Positions 1-7,683 of a stretch of DNA of 64,000 bases are shown one piece after another. Numbering within the stretch: position 1 is the stretch's first letter; each line of letters opens with the position of its first letter. Source of the DNA: a virus; IMG/VR virus record IMGVR_UViG_3300008262_000003, positions 62,001-126,000 of that record; one strand, given 5' to 3'. The position numbers and the translations under genes are program-made. The notes below the pieces were generated by a model, which had not been told where the DNA came from, searched no databases, and was given only the letters and a program-made list of their open reading frames with translations.

Positions 1-561
1 ACCATCAAAACTATAAACATAAGCTACCTTATAGAACTTATCAGATGTCGGTCTCTTTTTATCTAAAAAATAAAATAATTTACCCTCACTATTATATTTA
101 TCAAAATAATTGGATGAGTCCTTGGAAGCGGTACACCATTTGGTCCCTTTACCATAATAACAAGATGCTTTATGTGTGTATGGTGTGACCACAGTTAATG
201 TATCGTCATCATAAACCACATCAGACCCTTCAACCGATTCAACAGATCTTCTAACTCTATTTTGATATTCATCCAAAGCATTTAATAAGTCTTCAACGCT
301 AGTATATTTTTCAATTTCCTTTCTTTCCAAGTTATTAGATACTTCATAAAACCTATTCAACATCACATCTAACTTCTCTAATACACCATCAAAATTTGTA
401 GGATCCAAAACATTGCCTAACCACATTAGGTATTTATTATTTCCCGGAAGACCATCCGATAATTTAATAATTTGTTGTAGTTGGTTAGATGAGAACTTCT
501 TTGAAAACTTATTTGAAAAGTCCTCAACTCGTCCTTCTTGTAATAATTTTATAAATTTCAT
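1..561 (-). CDS. WCTA-motif phage protein (C-terminus cut by window edge)
   Basis: The frame is open from an ATG at 561 to the window edge, giving 187 residues of an incomplete protein. The N-terminus is a helical, Lys/Glu-rich region starting MKFIKLLQEGRVEDF. Near residues 146-160 is a block with YGKGTKWCTAS followed by an Asn and aromatic residues (NYFDKY) and a strand-like GKLFYFLD. The same block occurs in the product of 22464-23330 (YGASTKWCTAS) and, diverged, in that of 4102-5970 (GRSWCIS), so it is a domain used three times here. I do not know its function; the invariant Trp-Cys suggests a structural or catalytic role (inference). Upstream lie a host-type promoter at 616-648 and a TATTTAT element at 577-583. 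Confidence 0.85.
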   Translation of the reverse strand, partial: MKFIKLLQEGRVEDFSNKFSKKFSSNQLQQIIKLSDGLPGNNKYLMWLGNVLDPTNFDGVLEKLDVMLNRFYEVSNNLERKEIEKYTSVEDLLNALDEYQNRVRRSVESVEGSDVVYDDDTLTVVTPYTHKASCYYGKGTKWCTASKDSSNYFDKYNSEGKLFYFLDKKRPTSDKFYKVAYVYSFDG

Positions 562-576
562 AAACAATATTTTACA

Positions 577-583
577 ATAAATA
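577..583 (-). promoter_or_regulatory. TATTTAT element upstream of WCTA gene
   Basis: On the minus strand the sequence reads ATATTTATT, 15 nt before the ATG at 561. The same element lies 4-23 nt before many other gene heads in this window. Its promoter role is inferred from position only. Confidence 0.4.
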
Positions 584-615
584 TTTAATAATTATTTTAA
601 CTCAATTATCTTTCA

Positions 616-648
616 CAAAGATAGTTAAAAACTATTTATTGTAACAAA
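616..648 (-). promoter_or_regulatory. Bacteroidota-type promoter
   Basis: On the minus strand TTTG (645-648) is followed after 21 bp by TATCTTTG (616-623), matching the Bacteroidota -33 TTTG / -7 TAnnTTTG consensus. It points to the gene ending at 561. Confidence 0.6.
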
Positions 649-672
649 TAAACTCAATTAAATTTTAGAGAT

Positions 673-819
673 ATGGCAGGATGCGGATGTAAAGGTAATC
701 AACCACCTCAACCACAAAACCCACAACCGGTTCAAACACCGGTTCAACCGCAACAGAGTAATAATACGGTTCAAAATGCTATCAAAAGAACCATTCAAAA
801 ATACTACTCAAAAGGTTAA
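673..819 (+). CDS. Small Cys-rich/Gln-Pro-rich phage peptide (48 aa)
   Basis: An ATG at 673 opens a 48-residue frame that ends at a TAA at 819 and is followed at once by an intrinsic terminator at 839-864. The N-terminus MAGCGCKGN holds a CxC pair, a Pro/Gln-rich middle (QPPQPQNPQPVQTP) follows, and the C-terminus is basic (IKRTIQKYYSKG). The promoter-sized gap, clean frame and terminator support a real gene. The Cys pair could bind metal, but no function can be assigned. A TATTTAT element lies at 633-639 in the leader. Confidence 0.65.
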   Translation: MAGCGCKGNQPPQPQNPQPVQTPVQPQQSNNTVQNAIKRTIQKYYSKG

Positions 820-838
820 TTTTTATGTTCTAATTTAG

Positions 839-864
839 AAAGGGAGGTAATTCTCCCTTTTTTT
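839..864 (+). terminator. Intrinsic terminator
   Basis: An 8-bp stem AAAGGGAG/CTCCCTTT (839-846 with 853-860) and a 6-nt loop are followed by a T run. It ends the transcript of the 48-aa gene. Confidence 0.85.
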
Positions 865-874
865 ATTTATTAAG

Positions 875-881
875 TATTTAT
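875..881 (+). promoter_or_regulatory. TATTTAT element abutting start codon
   Basis: The sequence reads GTATTTATAAT and lies only 5 nt before the ATG at 887, just downstream of the terminator at 839-864. A second copy at 864-870 is part of the terminator tail. If it is a -10-like element the transcript would be nearly leaderless. Confidence 0.45.
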
Positions 882-886
882 AATAT

Positions 887-1891
887 ATGGATATACTCAA
901 TTTTGCAATTGAAAGTTTTAACGACGGTAATACTGAGGAAGTTGAAAATTTTTTTGGTTCTATTGAAACTTTTATGAAATTTATTACTAAAAAAAATAGA
1001 CTACACGAGCTAAGACCCAACCCTAATGATTTATATGCATCCGACTATAATCAGTTAATGAAATTAATTTTTGATAGTTCAACAACTGAACAAGAAAAAC
1101 CATTGGTTGATCATATTATAGATCAATATATAAGTGATGTTGAAAAAATAGACGACAATACTTACAGATTTAGGTTTGATAGAGAAGATCTTTCAAAGTT
1201 GTTTCGGGATTATAGCCGTGGCACATCACCACGAGATGTTGCACAATCAGTATTAAATGAGGATTATTGGGAACCATTTTATGATGTTATAGATAGAAAT
1301 AATATGTATGATCTAATAGAAGATCTAAATGATGATAATATGAATTATGTCATTGGTTACATAGTTAGTAATTATAAAACATTAGATTTATCAGACATTG
1401 AGACAGAATTATCTGAAGAATTAAAAGAAAGATTAGACTCCTCAACAATAACTTTAACACCTGAAATTACAAAAGAAATTTTAGAAGATGAGGAATTAAC
1501 TAAGGAACTGTTTAATACCGAATGGCAAGATTTATATTGGGAATTGAGTGGTGCCTATAATCAAGCATATAATGATGCATATACTAATGAGATATACAAT
1601 GAAGTTATGTCGGAATTAGATAGTTTATTCGGAAAAAGGATTGAGTGGAAGAACGATAATAAGAGATTTGATAGTTATGTTGATTTATCTTACAGCACAA
1701 TATATCAATTTTTATATGATTATTTAGAAGGTGGTGATGATGAAACTTATTACTACCAAGGTAATTTAGAAAGTATCTTAAAAGAATTACACAATAATAG
1801 TTACGATTGGTTAGATATTATAATACCTGATTATCCAGATTATACAGATATCAAAAATAATTATCAAGAAACAATTCAAGGAAGGATTTAA
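887..1891 (+). CDS. Acidic protein of unknown function (334 aa)
   Basis: This is a long plus-strand frame between a terminator and another plus-strand gene, in a region otherwise coded on the minus strand. The product is strongly acidic, Asp/Glu/Asn/Tyr-rich and probably mostly helical, for example around residues 95-130 and 180-240. It has no signal peptide, membrane segment or nucleotide-binding motif. I do not recognise the family. Very acidic phage proteins of this size include DNA mimics and host-takeover factors, but nothing in the sequence shows that role. Confidence 0.75.
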   Translation: MDILNFAIESFNDGNTEEVENFFGSIETFMKFITKKNRLHELRPNPNDLYASDYNQLMKLIFDSSTTEQEKPLVDHIIDQYISDVEKIDDNTYRFRFDREDLSKLFRDYSRGTSPRDVAQSVLNEDYWEPFYDVIDRNNMYDLIEDLNDDNMNYVIGYIVSNYKTLDLSDIETELSEELKERLDSSTITLTPEITKEILEDEELTKELFNTEWQDLYWELSGAYNQAYNDAYTNEIYNEVMSELDSLFGKRIEWKNDNKRFDSYVDLSYSTIYQFLYDYLEGGDDETYYYQGNLESILKELHNNSYDWLDIIIPDYPDYTDIKNNYQETIQGRI

Positions 1892-1935
1892 TATGTGATT
1901 TTTTTCTCATATTGTTACATAAAAAATAATAAAAT

Positions 1936-2727
1936 ATGAGATTATATAATCCAAAATCAAAATCAGGAGCACATAATGTTCTCTTAGATTTTATCATGCT
2001 GAAGGTATCCGAAAATAATAAATTCACAACTCTTTTAGAATTAATAAATGTAGGAAACTTCTTGGTGGTAAAAGGTGAAACAAATAACCCAACAAAAGTT
2101 TTACTATCTAAAACCTATGATGAGTTCTTAGATTGGTTTCCCGAATACTCAAACATCTTCCCAACAAACTTTATTGATTGTATCAACTATGACGCGGATA
2201 AGATAGATATCATTTCCCCCTATCTTTGGAATCGTTTCTATAAGACCGAGAGACCTCTATTTTCGGACTTTCAGGTTGACATATGGAATGAGTATGACGG
2301 ACAATCTAAATTCAACTACGTTGACGAAAATTATGTTCATTTGGAATTTGGTTCGATCAAACCTTCTAAATTCACACCACTAACAGTACAATCAATAAGT
2401 CCTTTTGGTTTATCCTTAGATTTACGAGCACCATATTATTATTCAGAGATGGTCGCCAACAATATGATGGAATTTGCAATGGTTAAAGATATGGAAGTAT
2501 GTTTAGTTTTATCTGTATTAGACGATTTACCTGAGATAATGATAAAAACCAATTCACCATATTCAAATGATAAACTTTCATCTTGCGCTATGGATATATT
2601 TGATATATCATTACCAGAATTTATTGAGTTAATTAAAGACCATAATATTATGGACGATTCTCTATTTCCCCTTCATGAGAAAACATGGAACAAAATAAAC
2701 AAAAAAAAGGAGTTAGTAATTTTCTAA
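1936..2727 (+). CDS. Unknown protein (263 aa)
   Basis: The frame starts at an ATG 44 nt after the previous gene and its stop codon lies inside the terminator stem at 2704-2736, so the 3' end is secure. The product is a mixed alpha/beta protein with no signal peptide, membrane segment or clear catalytic motif. I do not recognise it. A stretch near residues 40-60 (GNFLVVKGET) faintly recalls strand-turn-strand segments of metabolic enzymes, but that is too weak for an assignment. It is probably co-transcribed with 887-1891. Confidence 0.75.
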   Translation: MRLYNPKSKSGAHNVLLDFIMLKVSENNKFTTLLELINVGNFLVVKGETNNPTKVLLSKTYDEFLDWFPEYSNIFPTNFIDCINYDADKIDIISPYLWNRFYKTERPLFSDFQVDIWNEYDGQSKFNYVDENYVHLEFGSIKPSKFTPLTVQSISPFGLSLDLRAPYYYSEMVANNMMEFAMVKDMEVCLVLSVLDDLPEIMIKTNSPYSNDKLSSCAMDIFDISLPEFIELIKDHNIMDDSLFPLHEKTWNKINKKKELVIF

Positions 2728-2736
2728 CTCCTTTTT
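2704..2736. terminator. Bidirectional intrinsic terminator between convergent genes
   Basis: The inverted repeat AAAAAGGAGTTAG/CTAACTCCTTTTT (2704-2716 with 2724-2736) has a 7-nt loop and A/T runs on both sides, so it reads as a terminator on either strand. It separates the plus gene ending at 2727 from the minus redox operon ending at 2740. Confidence 0.85.
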
Positions 2737-2739
2737 CTT

Positions 2740-3012
2740 TTACAGATTAAAATGTTTTTTGATGATATCAATTCCTTCATCTATTTCGTTATAATCTCGT
2801 TCAGGTGCAAATACCTTAGCATCGTCTTCACCCATTATGATCATAAATGCCGGAACATAATCATTACCAACTAATTTTTTGAAAATTTCATATTCCATTT
2901 CATTTTCCTCAATATCAGCATCTACGAATTCAATACCAAGTTCCTTTATCTTATCTTTCATTTCCACACAGAACGGACAACCCTCCATAGTGAATACCAC
3001 CAAATTATCCAT
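2740..3012 (-). CDS. Glutaredoxin-like thiol oxidoreductase (90 aa)
   Basis: The N-terminus MDNLVVFTMEGCPFC has the beta1-CPFC active site of glutaredoxins at residues 12-15, followed by the usual helix and an IEFVDADIEEN strand. The region around residues 54-60 (YVPAFMII) holds the expected cis-Pro loop. Length is typical for the family. It reduces disulfides in the cytoplasm and could recharge ribonucleotide reductase (family knowledge). The start codon overlaps the stop of the thioredoxin gene (TAATG), so the two are translationally coupled. It is the last gene of the redox operon that begins at 3776. Confidence 0.92.
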   Translation of the reverse strand: MDNLVVFTMEGCPFCVEMKDKIKELGIEFVDADIEENEMEYEIFKKLVGNDYVPAFMIIMGEDDAKVFAPERDYNEIDEGIDIIKKHFNL

Positions 3013-3317
3013 TACATAACCATTTTACCAACGTTTAATAGTTCTTCCCTCTGTAATACCCCACTTTTTGAGAATACCTCACTACCTGACTTATAAGCCT
3101 TAATTGTCGGTACCCCACGAATACCTAATGTTTTTACAAACTCAATATCATTGTCAATGTTGAATGTATAATAGTTTGTATTTGTGTCCTCTTTTGATAC
3201 AGATTCATAAATAGGTTTCAATACCTTACAAGGTCCACACCAAGATGCAAAATAATCAATAACCATTGATTCACCTTCTTGGATTTTTTGTTTTAACTGA
3301 TCAGCTGTTAATTCCAT
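3012..3317 (-). CDS. Thioredoxin (101 aa)
   Basis: The product has the WCGPC active site near residues 26-30 within YFASWCGPCKVLKP, and the cis-Pro loop GVPTIKAY near residues 69-76. This is a complete thioredoxin fold of normal length. It overlaps the upstream unknown gene by 17 nt and the downstream glutaredoxin by 1 nt. Thioredoxins reduce ribonucleotide reductase and can act as polymerase processivity factors in some phages. A link to the B12-dependent reductase encoded at 52408-54267 is an inference from family knowledge. Confidence 0.95.
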   Translation of the reverse strand: MELTADQLKQKIQEGESMVIDYFASWCGPCKVLKPIYESVSKEDTNTNYYTFNIDNDIEFVKTLGIRGVPTIKAYKSGSEVFSKSGVLQREELLNVGKMVM

Positions 3318-3636
3318 TTTTACTTTTCTTTTTTAATTGATTATGAAAGAATATCATTTCCTCTTTCTGTTCTGATTTATATAGAATGTAAGTTGAGAAG
3401 TCGTAATAGTAAATATAAAGATTGTTCTTCAACAAATAACAAACTTCGTTTATAGTTTCCAACCCATTTATATCCTCAAATGAGTTTTTGAAAATTATCG
3501 TTGAGGTCTTTTCGAGTTCTTCTGTAGTTACCAAACCACTTCTAATGTTAAAGGTTGAAAAAAGAACGTTGTGTTCCTTTTCCAACCAATTAACTAATTT
3601 ACTATACGAACAATGTTTATCGTATAATTTTTTCAT
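3301..3636 (-). CDS. Unknown protein in redox operon (111 aa)
   Basis: Its ATG at 3636 overlaps the stop codon of the upstream small basic gene (ATGA), and its 3' end overlaps the thioredoxin start by 17 nt, so it sits firmly inside the operon. The product is a soluble mixed alpha/beta protein with a Tyr/Ile-rich middle (NLYIYYYDFSTYILY) and a basic tail. I recognise no motif or family. Conserved coupling with thioredoxin would suggest a redox or nucleotide role, but this is only context. Confidence 0.7.
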   Translation of the reverse strand: MKKLYDKHCSYSKLVNWLEKEHNVLFSTFNIRSGLVTTEELEKTSTIIFKNSFEDINGLETINEVCYLLKNNLYIYYYDFSTYILYKSEQKEEMIFFHNQLKKKSKNGINS

Positions 3637-3776
3637 CGTCCCTGCCCTCTATACTTTTTACGATAGTTTTTAGAACGTTTGTTCTTTGAAGTCTTGGTCT
3701 TAGCGTGAACACCAGGACGAGAGGTTTTACCATGCCCAACAAAGGTAAAGGCGGATTGAGTTTTTGCTTTTGCCAT
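3633..3776 (-). CDS. Small very basic peptide (47 aa)
   Basis: An ATG at 3776 opens 47 residues (MAKAKTQSAFTFVGHGKTSR at the start) with many Lys/Arg in the second half and no acidic residues; it ends at a TGA that overlaps the next ATG. A host-type promoter lies 30 nt upstream at 3807-3836, which makes this the first gene of the redox operon. Such a charge suggests nucleic-acid or ribosome binding (inference). Similar tiny basic genes occur at 6893-7021 and 20466-20666. Confidence 0.7.
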   Translation of the reverse strand: MAKAKTQSAFTFVGHGKTSRPGVHAKTKTSKNKRSKNYRKKYRGQGR

Positions 3777-3806
3777 TTTTTTATTTGATTTAATAGTTTA
3801 ACACCT

Positions 3807-3836
3807 CAAAGATAAAACAAAATTTTTAATTACAAA
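3807..3836 (-). promoter_or_regulatory. Bacteroidota-type promoter of the redox operon
   Basis: The minus strand reads TTTG (3833-3836), an 18-bp spacer, then TATCTTTG (3807-3814), 30 nt before the ATG at 3776. The fit to the -33/-7 consensus is good, though the spacer is slightly short. Confidence 0.6.
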
Positions 3837-3845
3837 ACATTTTTT

Positions 3846-4097
3846 TTAATTGAGACATGCTAACCCGAATTTTGTTCTAATAAAAGGTCCAATCATTGAT
3901 GTAACGACATCTAACATCTGTTCTCTTGTCATTTCATAATCTTTCCCGTTATCAGAATTGTTATACACCTTGTCCCTTATCTTAGTAAAAAAAAGGGACT
4001 TGTCTAAGTCCCCTATAAGTGTTTTTAATTGTTCGGGATTATTATTGAAAAAATTAAACATATTTTTCAAGTAAATTTCAATATCTACGTTTTTCAT
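3846..4097 (-). CDS. Conserved-looking small phage protein (83 aa)
   Basis: The frame starts 4 nt after the stop of the large WC-motif gene, so it is the last gene of that unit. The product is helical, with the pattern YLKNMFNFFNNNPEQL then LIGDLDKSLFF and a second half with LTR-like EMTREQML. I have no functional assignment. The unusual point is that codons near residues 29-36 (GDLDKSLFF) also encode a perfect intrinsic terminator (3987-4012), so transcripts may stop inside the gene. Confidence 0.75.
   Translation of the reverse strand: MKNVDIEIYLKNMFNFFNNNPEQLKTLIGDLDKSLFFTKIRDKVYNNSDNGKDYEMTREQMLDVVTSMIGPFIRTKFGLACLN
3987..4012 (-). terminator. Intrinsic terminator inside a coding region
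   Basis: On the minus strand the stem GGGACTT/AAGTCCC (4006-4012 with 3995-4001) with a 4-nt loop is followed by eight T. It lies about 85-110 nt into the 83-aa gene and so could end or attenuate transcription of that gene. Confidence 0.75.
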
Positions 4098-4101
4098 ACT
4101 G

Positions 4102-5970
4102 TTAATCCATAGCCCACAAAATATCTCCTTCTTCTAATCTAGCCGCGAGTTTAGGCTCTATTGTCATGTTAGGATTACAGTTTCTAAAGACTAACGCCAT
4201 TATTGGTAAATCAGCTAAAAAGTCAGGTGCCACAGTAATATTAGGACAATTAACAAATGTTAGAATTTGTAAGTTTTTTAACTTAGTAACTATTTCCGGA
4301 ACCTCATTCACACAGTTATTTAAAGACAATGCCTTTAAATCATCTAATTTAGCAAAACTTTCAGGAAATACAAGATTAATTGGTGTATTACTAGTATTAG
4401 TAAAATTAAATCTTGTTGTTGATTCAGGTATTAATTTTAAAACATCATCAAAACCATAAAGATCAATAAACTTAGCCATATTATTTTTAGGGTATTCCAA
4501 TGAAAACCCACCAGTTATTTTATTACTGTTTTCATCAAGTTGGGAATAGAACTCGTTTTTTCTCTCTTCTTTTAATCCTTTTAACGCTTGAGTATTCAAT
4601 AACTGAATATCTGCATCAGATAACTCTTTTAATGATTTAGTCTTAAGAGTATCCTTCTTTTTACTAATATAGTAAGATAATACCGATCCACCTGTTCTTG
4701 ATATCATACCCGCGGTTAAATCTTGACCCAAAGCAATATACTTCTTCTGTAATTCATCAGGTAAATTACCAAATTGTTCATCACTTAATGTTGGTGAATT
4801 CACTTCCATCCAAATTTCAGCATCCTCATAACTACCCAACTCTTGAACTATGTCATCACCAGACACACTCTTACGTCTATATTTTCTTAAAATTTCTTGT
4901 TCCTCAGCCGTTAAAGGTTTTGGTCGGAATAAACCTTCAAGTCCATCTAATTTTGGAATTTTACTAACGATTTGAGACCAAGGTATGTTTTGGTGACCTG
5001 AATAAACACCATCATTTGTTCCATCAGCAAGTGCCATGTTTCCTCGAGGATCAACTAAAATAACAACTGCGTAGTTCGCATCAGAAAATGGTTTATCACC
5101 ATCAATTACATAATAAATCGTTCTTTCGTAATCTAAACGATAATTGTAATATAAGTTAGAACCACCTTCTCTTGAGATACACCAAGATCTACCATTCTTC
5201 AATTTAATACAATCCGGTTTTCCTTTTGGAGCATAAATCTCTAAATTAGGGATGTCTGGTTGACCTTCAGCCGGAAATACCATATCAACATCAAATTTAG
5301 ACTTTTGTCCTGTATTTACGGGTGCCTTTTTAGCCTCAATAGCATCCACTATACGTTCAATTTCTTGGAACGTTAGATTTTTGATTGGTTTTGTATCTGC
5401 CGGAATCTCAGCGTTATTATCGGCATAACTTGACGCATAAAATTCGATAATATCATCTGAGATATCAGGGAATTTCTTTTTCATCGCAGCAATTAATAAT
5501 CTCAAATAATTAGCATTCAAAAATTCAACTATTTTCAAAAACGTGATCTTACTCAAATTCATTTTTTCTTTTGGAACTTCACCACTAATATCCATTAATT
5601 GTCTAATCGCTCTTTTAAGTGCAGCATTCTCAACCGGTGGATCCCCCGCCTTTGCGGAATTATCTTTAATTTGAGTGAATAAATCTTTAGAAGTTTTTTT
5701 AGATTCCTTACTTGATAAAATATCCGATAACTCAGCATAAGTTAGTTTGAATAAATCTCTTTTATCAACAGGTAATTGATTTTTATATTTTTCAAACTCC
5801 TCAATTTTAGCAATAATATCATCATCCTTAAGAGAACTATTTTCACCCTTATACTTATCTATTAATTGTTGGAGGACTTTTTGACTAACCTCCATAACTA
5901 ATTTCTTATTTTTTCTTTTTGCGTCTTCAACGATAACCGATGATAAAAGATTAACTAATTTCATAGACAT
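4102..5970 (-). CDS. Large WC-motif protein with C-terminal leucine-rich repeats (622 aa)
   Basis: The first 240 residues are helical and charged, with repeated FLKIVEFL/LTFQEIERI-like segments. Residues around 255-310 hold CIKLKNGRSWCISREGG, then YYNYRLDYERTIYYVIDG and a strand-rich AVVILVDPRG. This aligns in order with the WCTA block of the products of 1-561 and 22464-23330. The last 90 residues form leucine-rich-repeat-like units (LDDLKALSLNNC, LKNLQILTFVNC). The combination suggests a recognition module fused to an unknown domain. The start is 5970 or the second Met at 5964. A TATTTAT element lies at 5983-5989. Confidence 0.85.
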   Translation of the reverse strand: MSMKLVNLLSSVIVEDAKRKNKKLVMEVSQKVLQQLIDKYKGENSSLKDDDIIAKIEEFEKYKNQLPVDKRDLFKLTYAELSDILSSKESKKTSKDLFTQIKDNSAKAGDPPVENAALKRAIRQLMDISGEVPKEKMNLSKITFLKIVEFLNANYLRLLIAAMKKKFPDISDDIIEFYASSYADNNAEIPADTKPIKNLTFQEIERIVDAIEAKKAPVNTGQKSKFDVDMVFPAEGQPDIPNLEIYAPKGKPDCIKLKNGRSWCISREGGSNLYYNYRLDYERTIYYVIDGDKPFSDANYAVVILVDPRGNMALADGTNDGVYSGHQNIPWSQIVSKIPKLDGLEGLFRPKPLTAEEQEILRKYRRKSVSGDDIVQELGSYEDAEIWMEVNSPTLSDEQFGNLPDELQKKYIALGQDLTAGMISRTGGSVLSYYISKKKDTLKTKSLKELSDADIQLLNTQALKGLKEERKNEFYSQLDENSNKITGGFSLEYPKNNMAKFIDLYGFDDVLKLIPESTTRFNFTNTSNTPINLVFPESFAKLDDLKALSLNNCVNEVPEIVTKLKNLQILTFVNCPNITVAPDFLADLPIMALVFRNCNPNMTIEPKLAARLEEGDILWAMD

Positions 5971-5982
5971 TAATTTTATACT

Positions 5983-5989
5983 ATAAATA
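5983..5989 (-). promoter_or_regulatory. TATTTAT element
   Basis: The minus strand reads GTATATTTATAG, 12 nt before the ATG at 5970. No TTTG box is found at the expected distance upstream. Confidence 0.4.
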
Positions 5990-6005
5990 TACTGAAAATT
6001 TGATT

Positions 6006-6845
6006 TTAATAGTTCATGATCAATAATTCTTCACCCTTGTTCTGTTCTTTACCCTTTTTAGCCGCCGCAGCCTTAACAAACTCTTTTCTCTCCCACTTAT
6101 ATTGGTCTTCAGGAAACCACTCTCTCAGTAAGTCAAAGTCATAATAAGATAAAGAAAACTTACCTTGGATGTTCTTCAAAACGTTTGCCAATCTTTCGTG
6201 ATCATTACGATCAAAATCGTGATTTGAATAATAGTTCTCAGTTTTCCAATATGGTGGATCAACATAAAAATAAGTTTTTTCACTATCATATTTTTCAATA
6301 ACAGATTGAAAATCCATATTCTCAAAATGACTAATCTTTAGGAAGTGTTCAACCCAATCAGGTTTACTCAACTTATCACGAAACGTCAAATACTTTGATT
6401 TGTATTTACCTTTCAAATCAATAAAAGAACTGGTCTCAGGTTTACTTCCGCTAAACACCTGTGTAAGAATATAAGCATACTTCGCCGCAACACTATAATC
6501 AGGCGATGTTACTTGAAAATCTTTTGAGAACAACTCACTTTGAAACTCATAAAATGCTAATTTATATCTAGGATCCGTGTTTTCCACACCGAACTCCTGA
6601 CACGGAATGGAATTGATCTCCTCTAACAATCTCTCGGGATTTGATAAACAAGTGAACAAATTATAATTCAAAGGATTAAAGTCATTGTAAACGACCCTAT
6701 TCAAATTAGGGAACTCTTTAAGGTCCATATTAAAGAAACACCAAAACATCCCACCGAATGTTTCAACATATGTTTCAATATCTTTAGGGTAGAACGGAAC
6801 AATCCATTTACCAATCTTACTCTTACCTCCAATATAACTTAACAT
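6006..6845 (-). CDS. D12-class DNA adenine N6-methyltransferase (279 aa)
   Basis: The N-terminus LSYIGGKSKIGKWIVPF matches motif X of Dam-type enzymes, VETFGGMFWCFF matches the SAM-binding motif I (FxGxG class, here FGGMF), and YFYVDPPYW near residue 197 is catalytic motif IV (DPPY). Length is typical for D12 enzymes. It transfers a methyl group from S-adenosylmethionine to adenine in DNA. No partner endonuclease is seen nearby, so a solitary methylase that protects phage DNA or alters regulation is likely (inference). It has its own host-type promoter at 6861-6892. Confidence 0.92.
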   Translation of the reverse strand: MLSYIGGKSKIGKWIVPFYPKDIETYVETFGGMFWCFFNMDLKEFPNLNRVVYNDFNPLNYNLFTCLSNPERLLEEINSIPCQEFGVENTDPRYKLAFYEFQSELFSKDFQVTSPDYSVAAKYAYILTQVFSGSKPETSSFIDLKGKYKSKYLTFRDKLSKPDWVEHFLKISHFENMDFQSVIEKYDSEKTYFYVDPPYWKTENYYSNHDFDRNDHERLANVLKNIQGKFSLSYYDFDLLREWFPEDQYKWERKEFVKAAAAKKGKEQNKGEELLIMNY

Positions 6846-6860
6846 AAATTACTTTTTATT

Positions 6861-6892
6861 CAAATATAAGAATAAAAAACGACAAAAGCAAC
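6861..6892 (-). promoter_or_regulatory. Bacteroidota-type promoter of the methyltransferase gene
   Basis: The minus strand shows TATATTTG (6861-6868) preceded at 20 bp by GTTG (6889-6892), a one-base variant of the -33 box, 15 nt before the ATG at 6845. Confidence 0.5.
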
Positions 6893-7021
6893 TTAATAAA
6901 CAACTTTTTTTCCTTCCTTACGTGAATAAACTTTCTTGGACTTAACCACCTGTTGGCTAGTCTTACGACGAATGATTTGTTTAATATGTCTCAATGACAA
7001 ATCCGGTAATTTATTTTCCAT
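6893..7021 (-). CDS. Small basic peptide (42 aa)
   Basis: An ATG at 7021 starts a 42-residue frame that ends at a TAA just before the methyltransferase promoter. The first half reads MENKLPDLSLRHIKQIIRRK and the rest is Lys/Arg-rich (SKKVYSRKEGKK). A well-formed host-type promoter ends 20 nt upstream, which supports a real, probably early gene. A nucleic-acid-binding role is possible from charge only. Confidence 0.65.
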   Translation of the reverse strand: MENKLPDLSLRHIKQIIRRKTSQQVVKSKKVYSRKEGKKVVY

Positions 7022-7041
7022 TGCTTTTTCCCTTTAATACG

Positions 7042-7072
7042 CAAAGATAAGGATATTCTCAGAATTTACAAA
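7042..7072 (-). promoter_or_regulatory. Bacteroidota-type promoter
   Basis: The minus strand reads TTTG (7069-7072), 19 bp, TATCTTTG (7042-7049). It overlaps the last codons of the glycosyltransferase gene and drives the 42-aa gene. Confidence 0.65.
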
Positions 7073-7683
7073 AAATTATATCTTAAAACATAATCATAAT
7101 TAACAAATCTGTTTTCAATATCACTGTGAGATGGTGTTTGAGTAGTTAAGTTCTTAATACTCGAGTATGTATTTAATTCGTTTTGAAGTTTTGCTAAAAT
7201 TAAATCAACATGATCTTTTTCATTGGTTATCTTATCATAAATGATACCAAAATTTTTAGTTGAGAATCCTATACAGTGTGTTGTAACGGTGCTATATGTT
7301 CTAATAACGTGACTATTTATTTTTTCAAATCGGTGTTCTGGTTTAGAAAAATGGTTACCCCCAAAATAAATCAAATCATAATCTGAAGGTATTTCTCTTA
7401 AATAGATTTCAACTTCCTCCTGAAAGTTGTCATTAAACTCACAATCATCTTCAATTAACAAAAAATTATTACATCCACTGTTTTTAATAATATTAAATAT
7501 TTTTATATATGTTTGTCTTAATCCTTCCCAACCTGTTTGACCTATACTATATCCATCAACCGCGGTAAATATTTCATATTTTGATAGATTAATTCTATCT
7601 AAATTACTAATAACTTTTTCTAATCTATCTGGTCTTCTTTCAAGATTGATTATAAAAATTTTATCAAAAAAACTATCAATCAT
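7066..7683 (-). CDS. Glycosyltransferase family 25 (205 aa)
   Basis: The N-terminus FIINLERRPDRLEKVISNL is the GT25 signature, and FLLIEDDCEF near residues 78-87 supplies the acidic EDD motif expected to bind metal and nucleotide sugar. The enzyme would transfer a sugar in the cytoplasm, in hosts usually to LPS. In a phage it could modify surface glycans, virion proteins or DNA bases (inference). I choose the ATG at 7683 because it overlaps the stop of the upstream gene as ATGA; an in-frame ATG at 7692 would give 3 more residues. Confidence 0.88.
   Translation of the reverse strand: MIDSFFDKIFIINLERRPDRLEKVISNLDRINLSKYEIFTAVDGYSIGQTGWEGLRQTYIKIFNIIKNSGCNNFLLIEDDCEFNDNFQEEVEIYLREIPSDYDLIYFGGNHFSKPEHRFEKINSHVIRTYSTVTTHCIGFSTKNFGIIYDKITNEKDHVDLILAKLQNELNTYSSIKNLTTQTPSHSDIENRFVNYDYVLRYNFL

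Noticed and set aside
1936-2727. S-adenosylmethionine synthetase-like enzyme
   Set aside because: A short stretch (GNFLVVKGET) brought this to mind, but the catalytic motifs of that family are not visible.
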